Source: Mesorhizobium sp. 65-26 (GTDB lineage Bacteria > Pseudomonadota > Alphaproteobacteria > Rhizobiales > Rhizobiaceae). From it: a DNA stretch of 64,000 nt. Positions 63,371 to 64,000 of the stretch are shown here, piece after piece. The position numbers and the translations under genes are program-made. The notes beneath the pieces were generated by a model. It saw only the letters and a list, made by a program, of their open reading frames with translations, was not told the origin of the DNA and did no database searches. The stretch lies in assembly GCA_001899205.1 (NCBI GenBank), contig MKVL01000039.1, positions 1 through 64,000 of the forward strand, written 5' to 3'. Each line of letters starts with the position of its first letter. The stretch's first letter is position 1.

Positions 63371-64000
63371 TCACTTGGCGATGGTCGTGTCTTCCAGCGT
63401 CCATTGCAGCGACGGGGTGAGCTTGATCCCCTGCAGTCGTTTCGAGTAGGCGACCGCATTGGGTGCGTAGTAGAGCGGGATCTGCGCCACCTCGTCGGTG
63501 GTGATCTTCTGGATCTCCTTGTAGATCTCCGCGCGCTTGGCCGGATCGGCCTCTTTCGTACCCTGCTCGACCAGTTCATCCACCTTCGGGTTTTCATAGA
63601 AAGTGTTGTACGAACTCGACCCGCAGGAGCCGCAGACCGCCCAGCGCACCGCGAGATCCGGATCAGGGGTCTCGTTGTACCACCAGTTGGCGGCGGCATC
63701 GTAGTCACCCTTGCCGGTGGCGTCCCACCAGGCGCCGGAATCGACATTCACGATCACGGGCTTCAGCCCGATCGCCTGCCACTGCGCCTGCAGCAGCAGC
63801 GCCAGTTGCTGCGCGGCGGCATCGGCCGTGGCCAGGATCTTCACCTCGCGGCCTTGCATGCCGGATTCGGCCAGCAGTTGCTTGGCCTTGGCGATGTCCT
63901 GCGGGATGCCTGGATTGTCCTTGTCATGGAATTCGATGCTTCCGGGCAAGGTGGTGTTGGCCGGCTGCGCGTAACCATGGGTGACAGCCTTGGTCATGGC
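63371..64000 (-). CDS. Oligopeptide-type ABC transporter substrate-binding protein (partial, C-terminal part)
   Basis: C-terminal 210 or so residues of a family 5 extracellular solute-binding protein; the N-terminal part lies beyond the right edge of the window. Recognisable segments are DIAKAKQLLAESGMQGREVKIL, LLLQAQWQAIGLKPVIVNVD, the tail DPAKRAEIYKEIQKITTDEVAQIPLYYAPNAVAYS and the closing LQWTLEDTTIAK. First gene of the operon that continues with DppB, DppC, the fused ATPase, amidase, RpiR and the NylB-like hydrolase. Confidence 0.9.
   Translation of the reverse strand, partial: AMTKAVTHGYAQPANTTLPGSIEFHDKDNPGIPQDIAKAKQLLAESGMQGREVKILATADAAAQQLALLLQAQWQAIGLKPVIVNVDSGAWWDATGKGDYDAAANWWYNETPDPDLAVRWAVCGSCGSSSYNTFYENPKVDELVEQGTKEADPAKRAEIYKEIQKITTDEVAQIPLYYAPNAVAYSKRLQGIKLTPSLQWTLEDTTIAK

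Overview
The window looks like a chromosomal segment of a GC-rich alphaproteobacterium of the Rhizobiales, most likely the Mesorhizobium/Aminobacter/Phyllobacteriaceae neighbourhood. Grounds: strong GC bias at third codon positions, long spurious open frames opposite nearly every gene, gene families typical of rhizobial solute scavenging, and two intergenic repeats (about 29540-29665 and 50286-50352) that I recognise from memory as Rhizobiales intergenic mosaic elements. I see no rRNA, tRNA, CRISPR array, insertion sequence, phage gene or replication origin. The content is almost entirely catabolic: uptake modules, the enzymes they feed and their local regulators. Six ABC transporter systems lie in 64 kb.

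Layout. (1) 110-7530, minus strand: a seven-gene operon with a metal-dependent M20 amidohydrolase, a CobW-type GTPase, a VOC protein, both E1 subunits of a 2-oxoacid/acetoin dehydrogenase, an SDR and a gamma-glutamyltransferase. A GntR/FCD regulator is divergent at 7631. (2) 8383-10951: a polar amino acid ABC transporter with a strong terminator between the binding-protein and permease genes. (3) 10970-12157: an auxiliary-type tryptophanyl-tRNA synthetase behind a complete Trp-codon leader peptide and transcription attenuator. (4) 12172-23415: a nine-gene minus-strand operon (FAH-fold hydrolase, CMD, aldehyde dehydrogenase, class III aminotransferase, TauABCC-like transporter, FAD aromatic hydroxylase), plus an IclR regulator and a separate extradiol-type dioxygenase. 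PcaR-like boxes precede the operon and the dioxygenase. (5) 23826-34177: a Baeyer-Villiger-type monooxygenase, a glutamine-synthetase-like ligase, a polyamine-type PotDABC transporter and a GntR regulator, divergent from an esterase and an iron alcohol dehydrogenase. Two identical-core operators sit in the divergent region. (6) 34208-40993: adenine deaminase, an NMT1/THI5-like transporter with a fused double permease, a 5-formyl-THF cyclo-ligase-like protein and a divergent RpiR regulator with GTTTCA operators.

(7) 41027-56053 is the most interesting part. A LysR regulator is divergent from a twelve-gene plus-strand operon. It encodes an FAD monooxygenase, a cofactor-free Hod/Qdo-type 2,4-dioxygenase, an arylformamidase-like hydrolase, a DapA-fold enzyme with altered catalytic residues, 3-hydroxyanthranilate 3,4-dioxygenase, a complete Liv-type ABC transporter, an aspartate-dehydrogenase-like protein and an aldehyde dehydrogenase. 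Read as chemistry, it opens a 4-hydroxyquinoline ring with loss of CO, removes the formyl group and cleaves the resulting 3-hydroxyanthranilate. An 8-hydroxylated 4-quinolone, such as a xanthurenate- or 4,8-dihydroxyquinoline-type compound, is therefore the simplest substrate. This is inference from enzyme families and order.

(8) 56140-64000, minus strand: an oligopeptide-type ABC transporter (binding protein truncated by the window edge), an amidase resembling NylA, an RpiR regulator and a serine hydrolase resembling NylB. Together they look like an uptake and hydrolysis unit for small amides or oligoamides.

All calls rest on reading motifs and on family memory. No database search or structure prediction was run.
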